NCBI RefSeq assembly: GCF_001969365.1
Contig: NZ_CP019312.1
Span: forward strand, 806,001-870,000
DNA: 64,000 bases
From: Tateyamaria omphalii
Lineage (GTDB): Bacteria; Pseudomonadota; Alphaproteobacteria; Rhodobacterales; Rhodobacteraceae
Reading direction: 5' to 3'
Numbering within the stretch: position 1 is the stretch's first letter; every line of letters begins with the position of its first letter. Both the position numbers and the translations under genes were made by a program. Under the pieces are notes generated by a model. It saw only the letters and a program-made list of their open reading frames with translations, searched no databases and was not told the DNA's origin. Positions 17,702 through 27,314 of the stretch are shown piece after piece.

Positions 17702-18624
17702 CACGGCGCATGGCGCTGGGCTTTACCGCTGTCCTGATCCTGTTGGGGGCCGGGTGGGGGCTGACCATGCCCCTGACCAAGATCGCCGTCAGCACAGGGT
17801 ATCAGCATTTCGGGCTTCTCTTTTGGCAATTGGCCATCGGTGCGGTGGTGATGAGCGTCATTGCGGCTGTGCGCCGTGTTCGCCTGCCCCTGCGGCGGGC
17901 GCAGTTGCGCGTTTATGTCATCATCGCGCTGATCGGGTCGGTTCTGCCGAATTCGGCAAGCTATCAGGCGGCGGTGCATCTGCCCTCGGGCATCATGTCG
18001 ATCCTGCTGAGCATGATCCCGATCTGGGCCTTTCCCATTGCGCTGTCGCTGGGCCTGGACCGGTTTGAATGGCGCCGGTTCGGGGGGATCTGTGTGGGCC
18101 TGGCGGCTGTGATGCTGATCGTGCTGCCCAATGCGAGCATATCCGGCGGCATTCCGATCCTTTGGGTGTGTGTCGGGCTCATTTCCGGTCTCTTCTATGC
18201 GTTTGAGGGGAACTATGTGGCGCGCTGGGGCACCGCGGGCCTGGATGCGATCCAGGTGCTGTGGGGGGCCTCCATCGTGGGTGCGGTCATCGCCCTGCCG
18301 CTTGCGCTGTTCAGCGGGCAGTGGATTGGGCCGCGCCTGCCGCTGGGGTCTCCGGAGACGGCTCTGGTCCTCAGCGCCACCACGCATGTGCTGGTCTATG
18401 CGGGCTATGTCTGGCTGGTGGGGCGGGCGGGTCCTGTCTTTGCCGTGCAGGTCAGTTTTCTTGTGACGCTGTGCGGCGTGTTCTGGGCCCGGCTGATCCT
18501 GAGCGAAGATTATGCACCCACGGTCTGGATCGCCCTCATCCTGATGCTTTTGGGGATGTTTCTGGTCCAGCCGCGCAGGAGCCGGGTTGAAGACCCAGCC
18601 TCCTTCGGGGAGAGTGTCCGCTGA
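17698..18624 (+). CDS. DMT-superfamily (EamA) transporter
   Basis: 308 aa with about ten transmembrane helices in two EamA repeats. The first begins LILLGAGWGLTMPLTKIAV and the second near GIPILWVCVGLISGLFYAFEG. The conserved Gly/Pro-rich helix ends and a basic C-terminus (QPRRSR) fit an inner-membrane metabolite exporter. The substrate is unknown. It overlaps the phosphoesterase stop by four bases. The C-terminal codons run to within 26 bases of the next transporter gene, so all three are probably one operon. Confidence 0.88.
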   Translation: MTRRMALGFTAVLILLGAGWGLTMPLTKIAVSTGYQHFGLLFWQLAIGAVVMSVIAAVRRVRLPLRRAQLRVYVIIALIGSVLPNSASYQAAVHLPSGIMSILLSMIPIWAFPIALSLGLDRFEWRRFGGICVGLAAVMLIVLPNASISGGIPILWVCVGLISGLFYAFEGNYVARWGTAGLDAIQVLWGASIVGAVIALPLALFSGQWIGPRLPLGSPETALVLSATTHVLVYAGYVWLVGRAGPVFAVQVSFLVTLCGVFWARLILSEDYAPTVWIALILMLLGMFLVQPRRSRVEDPASFGESVR

Positions 18625-18649
18625 TCTGCGCACGTTGAGGGGCCGCACC

Positions 18650-20428
18650 ATGGGGCTGATCGAGCTTTCACAAACCGGCAATGCCGTCCTCACCCTCATC
18701 GTGGTGGGCGTGATGTTCGTGCTGTTTCTGCGCGAGCTGTTCCCGACCGAGGTGGTGGCGATCAGCGGAACAGCGTTGCTGCTGGCCACAGGTGCGCTGC
18801 CTTACGAGGATGCGCTGCGTGTCCTGTCAAATCCGGCGCCGTGGACCATTGCGGCCATGTTCATCATCATGGGGGCGCTGGTGCGCACGGGTGCGCTGGA
18901 TGCCTTTACCGGGCTTGCCGACCGAAAGGCGCGCAGCAATCCGGCGTTGGCGGTTGTCATGCTGATGGCCTTTGTCATCCTCAGTTCGGCCATCGTGTCC
19001 AATACCCCCGTTGTCGTGGTGATGATCCCGGTCATCATTCAATTGGCCAAGACCATGGGGCTGTCCCCCTCGAAGATGCTGATCCCGCTGAGCTATGCCG
19101 CTATTCTGGGAGGCACCCTCACCCTGATCGGCACGTCGACCAACCTGCTGGTCGATGGTGTCGCGCGCGCGCAGGGCATGGCGCCCTTTACGATCTTTGA
19201 GGTGACGCCGCTGGGCATTATTCTGGTTATCTGGGGGATGATCTATCTGCGGTTCTTTGGTCCGATGCTGCTGCCGGAGCGGGACAGCATGGCGGGCCTG
19301 CTCAGTGACCGAAGCCGCATGAAGTTCTTTACCGAAGCCGTGATCCCGCCGGAATCGAACCTGGTTGGCCGCGATGTAACCGGGGTGCAGCTGTTCAAGC
19401 GGGACGGCGTGCGTCTGGTCGATGTGATCCGGGGCGATGAATCCTTGCGCCGCAACATGGCTGGCGTTCAGTTGCAGGTGGGCGACCGGGTGGTGCTGCG
19501 CACGCAGATGACCGAGCTTTTGAGCCTGCAGCGCAACAAGGAACTCAAGCGGATCGACCAGGTGGGTGCGATTGAGACGACCACGGTTGAGGTTCTGATC
19601 ACGCCCGGTTGCCGCATGGTCGGGCGGTCTTTGGGCGCGCTGCGGCTGCGGCGGCGGTATGGGGTCTATCCGTTGGCGGTGCATCGGCGGAACCAGAATA
19701 TCGGGCGGCAGCTGGATGATCTGGTGGTCAAGATCGGCGACACCTTGCTGCTCGAGGGCGCGCCGGAGGATATTCAGCGGCTCGCCGCGGATATGGATAT
19801 GGTTGACGTGTCGAAGCCCTCGCAGCGGGAATTCCGGCGCGGCCATGCGCCGATCGCGCTGGCGGCCCTTTTGGGGATCGTTGTGCTGGCCGCCTTTGGG
19901 CTGGCGCCGATCCTGATGCTGTCGATCCTGGCGGTGGCCACCGTTTTGATTACCCGCTGTATTGATGCGGACGAGGCGTTTTCCTTTGTGGACGGGCGCC
20001 TGCTGGCGCTGATCTTTTCGATGCTCGCCATCGGGGCCGCGCTTGAGGCGACGGGGGCGGTCGCGCTGATCGTGGATGCGGTCGCGCCGGGGTTGATGGT
20101 GCTGCCGCCGTTTCTGATCGTGTGGGCGGTTTATCTGCTCACCTCGGTGCTGACGGAGCTGGTCAGCAACAATGCCGTGGCTGTGGTTGTGACGCCCATC
20201 GCGATCGGGCTGGCGACCGCTTTGGGGATTGATCCGCGGCCCCTGGTGGTGGCGGTTATGGTGGCGGCGTCGGCCTCTTTTGCGACGCCGATTGGATACC
20301 AGACCAACATGCTGGTTTATGGGCCGGGCGGGTATAAATTTACCGATTTCATGAAGGTCGGGATCCCCTTGAATTTGAGTGTGGGGTTGCTCGCCTCGGC
20401 GGTCATTCCGTTTATCTGGCCGCTTTGA
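18650..20428 (+). CDS. SLC13-type permease with two TrkA-C domains
   Basis: 592 aa. The N-terminal half-set of helices (about residues 8-210) contains SNTPVVVVMIP and the sodium/anion hairpin LGGTLTLIGTSTNLLVDG. Two soluble TrkA-C domains follow (about 230-390, each with a VGRSLGALRLRRRYGV-type strand). The second helix set ends with the mirrored motif NNAVAVVVTPIAIG and YQTNMLVYGPGGY. It is probably a Na+-coupled dicarboxylate, sulfate or other anion importer; the substrate cannot be read. I chose the ATG at 18650. A paralogue lies at 25296-27068. Confidence 0.9.
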   Translation: MGLIELSQTGNAVLTLIVVGVMFVLFLRELFPTEVVAISGTALLLATGALPYEDALRVLSNPAPWTIAAMFIIMGALVRTGALDAFTGLADRKARSNPALAVVMLMAFVILSSAIVSNTPVVVVMIPVIIQLAKTMGLSPSKMLIPLSYAAILGGTLTLIGTSTNLLVDGVARAQGMAPFTIFEVTPLGIILVIWGMIYLRFFGPMLLPERDSMAGLLSDRSRMKFFTEAVIPPESNLVGRDVTGVQLFKRDGVRLVDVIRGDESLRRNMAGVQLQVGDRVVLRTQMTELLSLQRNKELKRIDQVGAIETTTVEVLITPGCRMVGRSLGALRLRRRYGVYPLAVHRRNQNIGRQLDDLVVKIGDTLLLEGAPEDIQRLAADMDMVDVSKPSQREFRRGHAPIALAALLGIVVLAAFGLAPILMLSILAVATVLITRCIDADEAFSFVDGRLLALIFSMLAIGAALEATGAVALIVDAVAPGLMVLPPFLIVWAVYLLTSVLTELVSNNAVAVVVTPIAIGLATALGIDPRPLVVAVMVAASASFATPIGYQTNMLVYGPGGYKFTDFMKVGIPLNLSVGLLASAVIPFIWPL

Positions 20429-20432
20429 CCCA

Positions 20433-20459
20433 CGCCCCGTCTCAGCGTGGGACGGGGCG
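20433..20459. terminator. GC-rich hairpin between convergent genes
   Basis: A perfect 9-bp stem, cgccccgtc (20433-20441) with gacggggcg (20451-20459), and a 9-nt loop, placed between the SLC13 gene and the convergent nucleotidyltransferase gene. No U-tract follows on either strand, so termination is plausible but not certain. Confidence 0.45.
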
Positions 20460-20510
20460 CGCGGGAAGGGATATCAAGGGCTTACAGGGGCGTCTTAACC
20501 TTTTGTTCAC

Positions 20511-21263
20511 CTATCGCGGGGGGCCTTCGCCGATCAGGCGCTTGAGCGACAGGCGGCGGGAGACGGTGTTGGGGGCGTCCGAACCTGCGCCCGGGCGCAG
20601 GTCGGCCACGAGGGCACGGAGCGGGGCGAAATCACCCTGGGATACGGCCCCGGCGAGTGTGCCGTAGCGGTCGACGATGTCGGGATGCGCGTCGGCCAGT
20701 TTGCGGTATTGGCTGCGGGTGCCGAAATGGTCGTCTGCGGCGCGCTGCAGAGCCACTTCGAGCAGCATGGGCACGGCGCGCAGGGCCAGGGCCGTGCGGC
20801 CAGGACCGGTGCGGGCCAGCGCCGCCTCGGCCGTGTCGAGGGCCGCGCGCAGGTTGTGCTCTGTGGCATGGGACAGTTGCGCATTCACGTCGCGCAGCGC
20901 GGCGCGGTATGCGTCTTGCAGCCCGGTAAAATCGGGCAGCTTCCCGTCAATCAATTGACCATAGGCCGGGCCGAGAAGGCCGATGGGTCGCCCCGCACGG
21001 CGGCTGAGATCGGGCAAATGGGTCAGGGCGTTTTCCGGCACGGCGCTGCATTGAATGCGCAGGGTATCTCTGATCAGGCGCCGTTCGTGCAACTCGTCAC
21101 CGGGCGGGGTCACCACAAAGAGGTCGACATCGCTTTTGTCAGCAACGGAGCCATCGAGCTGCGAGCCATAGAGCAGGATTGCGACGGCATCGGGATAATG
21201 CCCACGCTTGACCGACTGGATCGCGTCACGCGTGGGTGCTGTCATGTGGTCAGGAAACTGCAT
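20511..21263 (-). CDS. nucleotidyltransferase-fold protein
   Basis: 250 aa. The N-terminal domain has the pol-beta-type signature LLYGSQLDGSVADKSDVDLF: GS at residues 33-34 and the metal-binding Asp45 and Asp47. The C-terminal 130 residues are alpha-helical, like HEPN or substrate domains attached to such enzymes, with AALDTAEAALARTGPGRTAL resembling a HEPN helix. It could modify a small molecule, tRNA or protein; the target is unknown. The start may be 21263 or the ATG at 21245. A MNT-HEPN fusion toxin-antitoxin relative is one possible reading. Confidence 0.7.
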   Translation of the reverse strand: MQFPDHMTAPTRDAIQSVKRGHYPDAVAILLYGSQLDGSVADKSDVDLFVVTPPGDELHERRLIRDTLRIQCSAVPENALTHLPDLSRRAGRPIGLLGPAYGQLIDGKLPDFTGLQDAYRAALRDVNAQLSHATEHNLRAALDTAEAALARTGPGRTALALRAVPMLLEVALQRAADDHFGTRSQYRKLADAHPDIVDRYGTLAGAVSQGDFAPLRALVADLRPGAGSDAPNTVSRRLSLKRLIGEGPPR

Positions 21264-21271
21264 GGGTGTCG

Positions 21272-21742
21272 TCAGTAGATCCCGTATTCATCCCCCCACC
21301 AAGTTGGACCGTCATCGCGCCAGAATGAGGTTTCACCGAAACTGTGCCAGTCTAGGAACGGATCGTCGAAGCCATTTGCGCTTTCCCATGCGTCGGCCAT
21401 GTCGGACATTTCATTGTACTGGTCGAAGATATCGTCATATGCGCCGGCTTCGGCATTTTCCGCCATCCACTGCGACGTCTGGTTCACCACCATGTTCGTC
21501 ACATGCTCAGCCGGTTCCGGAATGTTCTGGTAGGCGTCCAACACGCTGTTGATCCGCGGATCCTGCAGGACGGTTTCGAACAGTTCAACAGCGGCGTCAA
21601 TCTGCCATTGCTGATAGTCTGCGGGGTCGGGGGCGGGTTGGTTTCTGTCCCAGTAATCCTGGAGGAAATTGTCGGATCCCCCGTGACCGCCAAAGTTGGG
21701 GTCGAGCATCAGTGCCGTTTCGTAATAGTCGAGATCGTACAT
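21272..21742 (-). CDS. acidic hypothetical protein, 156 aa
   Basis: Very acidic and aromatic, beginning MYDLDYYETALMLDPNFGG, with many Asp, Glu, Trp and Tyr residues and a C-terminus rich in Trp (DDGPTWWGDEYGIY). No signal peptide, cysteine motif or membrane segment. I chose the ATG at 21742 because the upstream in-frame sequence is basic and proline-rich, unlike the rest. It lies 8 bp upstream of the nucleotidyltransferase gene on the same strand, so the two may be co-transcribed. Not recognised. Confidence 0.6.
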   Translation of the reverse strand: MYDLDYYETALMLDPNFGGHGGSDNFLQDYWDRNQPAPDPADYQQWQIDAAVELFETVLQDPRINSVLDAYQNIPEPAEHVTNMVVNQTSQWMAENAEAGAYDDIFDQYNEMSDMADAWESANGFDDPFLDWHSFGETSFWRDDGPTWWGDEYGIY

Positions 21743-21971
21743 TGTATAATATCCCGTGTTTTGGAAATGACGTAGCGACGACGGTACGGAGCGGTTTGCA
21801 ACGGAACAATTACACGGACAGGTGCGCGGCGGGCGTGGGCGCAAATCTGCCATTTGCGACATGCGAATCGGATGGGGATCGCCGACGGGCACGTTTGCGT
21901 GTGTGGCGCCCCGGAGGTGCACAATTTTGCCGCTTGATCCGTAAGGGATTGTTTACACATCGGCGCTAGGG

Positions 21972-22469
21972 ATGGCGGCAATCGCCATGCCTGACCTTCG
22001 CCGCCCCGCGCATCTGATCACGCCCGCCTATGAGGACAATGGATTGTTCCGGTCGCCCGTACGCCGGATCACCGTTGGACTTGTTCCGCAGGCGCACCGC
22101 AACAACCGCCAGGACCTGGTTGTGCGGGGCTTTCTGCCCGACGGTGCGGTGATCGAGGTTGTGTTTGCCGGGCGCCGCAACAGGCACGCGTTGGGGATTG
22201 AACAGCGTTTGCGCGCCCTTCTGTTTCACGCGCGGGCAAAGACGCCGGGATGGCGGGCCGAGGGCGTGGATACGGTGCAGTTGCCCCTGCGGGTCGAAGG
22301 GGTATGGCGGTCGCGGTTTACCCGCGATGCCTGGGGCTGTGAGACGCGGCACCACCAGTTGATTGCCGCGCGCTGGGCGCTGTTTGACGATGCCGGTGTT
22401 GCGCATCTGTTCGGGGAGGCGCCGGTGCATCTGGCGGCGCCGCGCCCGGTGCAGATTGACGGGCAGTGA
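21972..22469 (+). CDS. hypothetical protein, 165 aa
   Basis: A basic soluble protein (MAAIAMPDLRRPAHLITPAY at the N-terminus) with several Arg/His-rich beta-like stretches, such as VRRITVGLVPQAHRNNRQD and WRSRFTRDAWGCETRHHQL. No domain recognised. The ATG at 21972 or 21987 may be the start. It is divergent from the acidic 156-aa gene with a 229-bp gap. After its stop, 22470-22641 is a low-complexity stretch with repeated GTGCG words and no gene. Confidence 0.6.
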   Translation: MAAIAMPDLRRPAHLITPAYEDNGLFRSPVRRITVGLVPQAHRNNRQDLVVRGFLPDGAVIEVVFAGRRNRHALGIEQRLRALLFHARAKTPGWRAEGVDTVQLPLRVEGVWRSRFTRDAWGCETRHHQLIAARWALFDDAGVAHLFGEAPVHLAAPRPVQIDGQ

Positions 22470-22641
22470 ACGGTGGCGTGCGGTGCGTTCAGGTGCGTGC
22501 GCGTGCGTTCAGCGGTGTGCACGTGCGTTTGGCGATCCGCCGGGCGGTCCGGCGTGTTTAGGGGCGTGAAGGGATGTGCATGTGTTTAGGCGCACGCGCG
22601 GGGCAGCCGCCTTGTGAGGCCGTGTCGGGTCCGGGAGGCCC

Positions 22642-24300
22642 TTATGCGATGGCTTCTGATCGGCCCGCGTTGCGGCCTGAAAAGATGCAGCCGCCCAAAA
22701 ATGTTCCTTCGAGCGCGTTGTAGCCGTGATAGCCGCCGCCGCCGAAGCCTGCGACCTCGCCTGCCGCGAAAAGGCCGGGCACGGGCGTGCCGTCGGCCCC
22801 GATCATCCGGCTGTCCAGCGTGGTGTGCAGCCCGCCCAGCGTCTTGCGCGTGAGCACGTGCAGCTTGACCGCGATGAGCGGACCGTTGGCCGGATCGAGG
22901 AACTTGTGCGGTTTGGCCGTGCGCAGGAGCCTGTCGCCGCGGTAGTTGCGCGCCGCGTGGATCGCCATCATCTGCGCGTCTTTCGAGAACGGGTTGTCGA
23001 TTTGCGCATCGCGCGCTTCGATCTGGGCGCGCAGTTTCGCCTCGTCAATCAGATTGCCGCCTGCGACCTGGTTCATGCCGCGCACGAGCGTGGCGAGGTC
23101 GTTTGCCACGACGAAATCCTCGCCCTTTTCCTTGAACGCCTCGACCGGGCCGGTGGCGTTCTTTCCCGACAGGATGCGTTGCTTGATCACCTCGGACCAT
23201 TTTTTGGATGTGAGGTCAGGGTTTTGTTCGGAGCCGGAGAGGGCAAATTCCTTTTTGATCACCTTTTGTGTCAGCACGAACCAGCTGTAGTCGTAGCCGG
23301 TGGCCAGGATCTCGCGCAGGGTGGACATGCTGTCGAAGCCGGGGAGCGCTGGCGGCTTGAACCGGTTGCCTGTCGCGTCGAACCACATCGACGAGGGACC
23401 CGGCAGGATGCGGATGCCGTGGCTGGGCCAGATCGGGTCCCAGTTTTTGACCCCTTCGGTGTAGTGCCACATGCGGTCGCCGTTGATGACGTGGCCGCCT
23501 GCGGCCTCCGATATGCCGATCATGCGCCCGTCCACGTGGGCGGGGACGCCTGCGACCATTTTCTGGGGCGCCGGGCCGAGGCGGTCTGTGGGCCAGACCT
23601 GGCGCACCATGTCGAAATTGCCGCCGATGCCGCCGGAGGTGACGATGACGGAGGGGGCGTTGAAGGCGAAGTCACCCACTGGATCGCGGTTGGTTTTCTG
23701 GCCGCGTTCGGCGCTGTCATCGGCGAGGATGGTGCCGCTGACCCCTTTGGCTGTGCCGTTTGCCATGTCGATGCGGTCGACCTGGTGGCGGAAGTTGAAG
23801 TGGATGCGGCCGGCGCGTTCGTGTTCTTCGCAGCGGCGCACGAAATGTTCGATGATGCCGGGGCCGGTGCCCCAGGTGAGGTGGAAGCGCGGCACGGAGT
23901 TGCCGTGCCCGTCAGCAAAGCTGCCGCCCCGTTCGGCCCAGCCGACGATGGGGAACCAGCGCAGGCCCATGGCGTGGAGCCATGGCCGCATTTCTCCGGC
24001 GGCGAAGTCGATATAGGCCTCGGCCCATTTGCGGGGCAGGGCGTCTTCGTCCCGGTCGAACTGGGCGCTGCCCATCCAGTCGTTGAGCGCCAGCTCGCGG
24101 CTGTCGCGGATGCCCATGCGCCGCTGTTCGGGGGTGTCGACCATGAAGAGGCCGCCGAGCGACCAGAAGGCTTGCCCGCCCAGGAAACTGCGGGGTTCCT
24201 GGTCGACGATGATCACGCGCTTGCCCCGGTCGCCCAGTTCTGCGGCGGCGGCGAGGCCTGCGAGGCCCGCGCCCACGACGATGGCGTCTGCTTGATCCAT
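22642..24300 (-). CDS. FAD-binding dehydrogenase (fumarate reductase/ketosteroid dehydrogenase-like)
   Basis: A 552-aa flavoprotein. The N-terminal Rossmann motif is VVGAGLAGLAAAAELGDRG (about residues 8-26). The substrate domain carries GGQAFWSLGG and SSMWFDATGNRFKPPA. The C-terminal FAD element is GLFAAGEVAGFGGGGYHGYN. The architecture matches the FAD_binding_2 group that dehydrogenates ketosteroids or reduces fumarate-like acids. No heme or Fe-S motif, so it is a single-subunit soluble enzyme. The start is the ATG at 24300. It is 10 bp downstream of the bile-acid:sodium symporter family gene, so the pair may handle one substrate. Confidence 0.87.
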   Translation of the reverse strand: MDQADAIVVGAGLAGLAAAAELGDRGKRVIIVDQEPRSFLGGQAFWSLGGLFMVDTPEQRRMGIRDSRELALNDWMGSAQFDRDEDALPRKWAEAYIDFAAGEMRPWLHAMGLRWFPIVGWAERGGSFADGHGNSVPRFHLTWGTGPGIIEHFVRRCEEHERAGRIHFNFRHQVDRIDMANGTAKGVSGTILADDSAERGQKTNRDPVGDFAFNAPSVIVTSGGIGGNFDMVRQVWPTDRLGPAPQKMVAGVPAHVDGRMIGISEAAGGHVINGDRMWHYTEGVKNWDPIWPSHGIRILPGPSSMWFDATGNRFKPPALPGFDSMSTLREILATGYDYSWFVLTQKVIKKEFALSGSEQNPDLTSKKWSEVIKQRILSGKNATGPVEAFKEKGEDFVVANDLATLVRGMNQVAGGNLIDEAKLRAQIEARDAQIDNPFSKDAQMMAIHAARNYRGDRLLRTAKPHKFLDPANGPLIAVKLHVLTRKTLGGLHTTLDSRMIGADGTPVPGLFAAGEVAGFGGGGYHGYNALEGTFLGGCIFSGRNAGRSEAIA

Positions 24301-24310
24301 GAGGGCCTCC

Positions 24311-25168
24311 TTACCGGCTGCGGAACCATGCGACGAAGGGTGCCGCGACGATGTACATGAGGATACCATAGACGCCCGAGGGCAGGGCCATGGCGCTGAA
24401 CCCGTCGGCCTGGCCCGCGATCAGGGCGGCCAGCGTGATGCCGAGCGTGGCGTTCTGGATGCCGGTTTCGACCGAGATGGTCTTGGCCTGGTCCCATGGC
24501 AGGCGTGCTGCGCGGGCGAGCACGAGGCCGATGAGGAGGAGGGCGGCGTTCAGGACGATCAGGGCGGGGCCGAGCGTGCCGAGATTGGCGATGAAGATGT
24601 CCCAGTTGGCGGCCAGCGCCGCCACCACAATGATGATGAAGAGAAGCGTGGCGAGGCGGGACAGGAACGGCTCGACCCGGACGGCGAGATCGGTGGCGAA
24701 GTGGCGGATCAGGACGCCGATCAGCACGGGCAGCGTCACGATGATGAAGACCGAGATGGCGAGGCCGGTGACCGAGACGTCAGGCGCGGCGTCGCCCATG
24801 AAATGCACCACCGACCAGGCGGCAAGCACGGGCACGGTGAGGATGCTGAGCAGGCTGACCACAGCGGTAAGCGAGACGGACAGGGCCACGTCGCCCCTGG
24901 ACAGCCGCGCGATCATGTTGGAGGTCACGCCGCCCGGGCAGAAGCTAAGCAGCATGAAACCCACGGCGATTTCCGGGCCGAGACCGAAGGCACGGACGAC
25001 CCCGTATGTGACCACGGGCAACAGGATAACCTGTGCGATGGCCCCGATGGCAAAGGATTTGGGCGTGCGCAGAACGCGGCCGAAATCGGCGAAGGTTAGG
25101 CCCACGCCGAGGCTGAGCATGATGATGGCCAGCGACAGTGGCAGCACCACGTTGATCAGTATGTCCAT
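24311..25168 (-). CDS. bile acid:sodium symporter family (BASS) protein
   Basis: 285 aa with about nine to ten transmembrane helices. Family signatures are LSLGVGLTFADFGRVLRTPK near the N-terminus, LLSFCPGGVTSNMIARLSRGD (the sodium-site crossover with SFCPGG and SN) and GIQNATLGITLAAL. Such proteins import organic acids with Na+. Co-orientation and 10-bp spacing with the FAD dehydrogenase suggest that it supplies that enzyme's substrate; this is inference. GGAGAGAG precedes the start on the minus strand. Confidence 0.9.
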   Translation of the reverse strand: MDILINVVLPLSLAIIMLSLGVGLTFADFGRVLRTPKSFAIGAIAQVILLPVVTYGVVRAFGLGPEIAVGFMLLSFCPGGVTSNMIARLSRGDVALSVSLTAVVSLLSILTVPVLAAWSVVHFMGDAAPDVSVTGLAISVFIIVTLPVLIGVLIRHFATDLAVRVEPFLSRLATLLFIIIVVAALAANWDIFIANLGTLGPALIVLNAALLLIGLVLARAARLPWDQAKTISVETGIQNATLGITLAALIAGQADGFSAMALPSGVYGILMYIVAAPFVAWFRSR

Positions 25169-25295
25169 GATGTCTCTCTCTCCCTGGCGGGCAGGTTAGA
25201 CGGGCAGATCGGCGGCGCGCAATGTTTACGCTTGGTCAGCCGTCTTCTTGATGAAGACACCGGACCGGAACTTTTCCTGAAATGCCGGCGCCCTG

Positions 25296-27068
25296 TCAGA
25301 GCGGCCAGAAGACGAGGATGGCGGGGATCGACACGGCGATCACGATCACTTCGAGCGGCAGGCCGATGCGCCAGTAGTCGCCGAACTGGTAGCCGCCGGG
25401 GCCGAGGATGAGCGTGTTGTTCTTGTGCCCGATGGGCGTGAGGAAGGCCGAGGAGGCCGCCACCGCCACCGCCATCAGGAACGGGTCGGGGGAGACCCCA
25501 AGGGTCTGCGCCATCTGGATGCCCACCGGGGCGGCCACGATGGTGGTTGCCGTGTTGTTCAGCACGTCCGACAGGCTCATGGTCACAACCATCAGCACGG
25601 TCAGCACGGCCCATGCGGGCAGGCCCTCGGTCAGGGTGACAAGCCAGCCTGCGATGAGTTCGGTGCCGCCTGAGGTTTCCAGCGCGGCGCCCAGCGGGAT
25701 CATGGAGCCGAGGAGCACCACGACGGGCCATTCGATATGGGTGTACAGCTCGGACAGGGGCACGATCTTGGACAGGACATAGGCCACGACCACGAGCCCG
25801 AGCGCGATGGGCAGGTAGAGAAGGCCGACGCTGGCCGCGGCGACAGCACCCGCAAAAAGGCCGATGGCGAGCCACACCTTGTCATCCGCTGTCACCGCCA
25901 GCCCGCGTTCGGCCAGCGGCAGGCCGCCCAACCATTGGGTCACGTCCTGCCCGGTGTCGCGCGGCACCAGCAGCAGCAGGATGTCGCCTGCGCGGATCTG
26001 GGTCTTGCGCACCTGTTTGGTGATCCGCTTGCCGCCGCGCGAAATGCCCATGAGCACCGTGGATTGCCGCCAGCTGAGCCCGACGCTTTGTGCGGTGCGC
26101 CCGATCAGGCGGGACTGGTCACCGACCACGACTTCTATGATTTCAACACCTTCGCCTGCGGCTTTCAACTTCTCTTCGCGCTTGGCGTCGGCGACCGACA
26201 GGCTGAGGGCGGCGCGGAATTCGTCGAGCGCGTCTGGGGTCGCTTCCAGCACCAGCGCGTCGCCGTCCTGCAGCACCGTGTTGCGGGCGCGGCCATAGCG
26301 CCGCTTGCCGTCGCGGATCAGGCCGATGATGGCGACATCGGCTTTTTCGGCGTCCTCTTCCAGCTCGCCCAGCCGTTTGCCGGACTGTTTGGAGCCTTCG
26401 GGGAGTGTCAGTTCGGCGATATATTCCGAGAGCGCTTCGGTCGGGCCGTCGGCGTCGGCGCGGGCGGGGATGAGCCGCCAGCCGACGAGGGCCACGAAGG
26501 CCAGCCCCGCGATGGCCGCGACACCGCCCACGGGGGCGAAGTCGAACATGCGGAAGGGTTCGCCCAAAGCATCCTCGCGGATGGTGGCGATGATGATGTT
26601 GGGTGGGGTTCCGATCAGTGTGACCATGCCGCCGAGGATGGTGGCGAAGCTGAGCGGCATGAGGCTGAGCCCCGGAGAGCGCCCGGCCTTGCGTGCCGTC
26701 TGGATGTCCACGGGCATCAGCAGCGCGAGGGCGGCCACGTTGTTCATGAAGGCCGAGAGCACGCCGCCGATGGCGCCCATCAGCGTGATATGCGCGCCGA
26801 GAGAACGGGAGGCGTCGACCAGCGTGCGGGTGATCAGGAAGACCGCGCCTGAGCGCACCAGACCGGCGGAGACCACGAGCACCAGTGCCACCACCAGTGT
26901 CGCGGGGTGGCCGAAGCCGGAGAACGCGTCGTCACTGGGCACCACCCCGAGCACGACGCCCAGCATCAGTGCCGAGAAGGCGACGATGTCGTATCGGAAT
27001 TTGCCCCAGAGCAGGAGGCCGAAGACGGCGCCGAAGAGGGCGAAGAGGATGATCTGGTCTGTCGTCAT
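25296..27068 (-). CDS. SLC13-type permease with two TrkA-C domains (second copy)
   Basis: 590 aa, same plan as the protein at 18650-20428. The first helix set includes FMNNVAALALLMP and ATILGGMVTLIGTPPNIIIA. Two TrkA-C domains lie at about residues 205-370 (SGKRLGELE, then RLIGRTAQSVGLSWRQ). The second helix set ends with NNTATTIVAAPVGIQM and GHKNNTLILGPGGYQFGDYW. It is likely a Na+/anion symporter. It is separated from the BASS gene by 127 bp, so it may be its own transcript or lead the three-gene minus-strand group. Confidence 0.9.
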   Translation of the reverse strand: MTTDQIILFALFGAVFGLLLWGKFRYDIVAFSALMLGVVLGVVPSDDAFSGFGHPATLVVALVLVVSAGLVRSGAVFLITRTLVDASRSLGAHITLMGAIGGVLSAFMNNVAALALLMPVDIQTARKAGRSPGLSLMPLSFATILGGMVTLIGTPPNIIIATIREDALGEPFRMFDFAPVGGVAAIAGLAFVALVGWRLIPARADADGPTEALSEYIAELTLPEGSKQSGKRLGELEEDAEKADVAIIGLIRDGKRRYGRARNTVLQDGDALVLEATPDALDEFRAALSLSVADAKREEKLKAAGEGVEIIEVVVGDQSRLIGRTAQSVGLSWRQSTVLMGISRGGKRITKQVRKTQIRAGDILLLLVPRDTGQDVTQWLGGLPLAERGLAVTADDKVWLAIGLFAGAVAAASVGLLYLPIALGLVVVAYVLSKIVPLSELYTHIEWPVVVLLGSMIPLGAALETSGGTELIAGWLVTLTEGLPAWAVLTVLMVVTMSLSDVLNNTATTIVAAPVGIQMAQTLGVSPDPFLMAVAVAASSAFLTPIGHKNNTLILGPGGYQFGDYWRIGLPLEVIVIAVSIPAILVFWPL

Positions 27069-27314
27069 TCGGGCACGTTAGGGATGTGGGGGTGACGGGG
27101 CCAGTTGTTTTTGGGTGCGCCCGTTTGGACCTATTCAAAGGACGCTGCGCGACGCGATTCATTTTTGTTGATGAGGGGTTCCACCCCTCAAACTCCCCGC
27201 CGTATTTTCAAAGAGAAGAAGCGGTGATGTCGTGGCGTGCGGTGCCCTTGCCCCTGTGGTAGCCGATGGCCTATAGACGCGCGGACCACGGAAGTTGCGA
27301 GACAGGAGGCGCGC

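Noticed and set aside
22470..22641. GTGCG-rich tandem repeat
   Set aside because: The word recurs irregularly with no fixed unit; it looks like low-complexity GC-rich DNA.
22726..24360. Plus-strand open frame of 544 codons
   Set aside because: It lies opposite the FAD dehydrogenase, whose motifs are unmistakable; GC-rich coding DNA gives such mirror frames.
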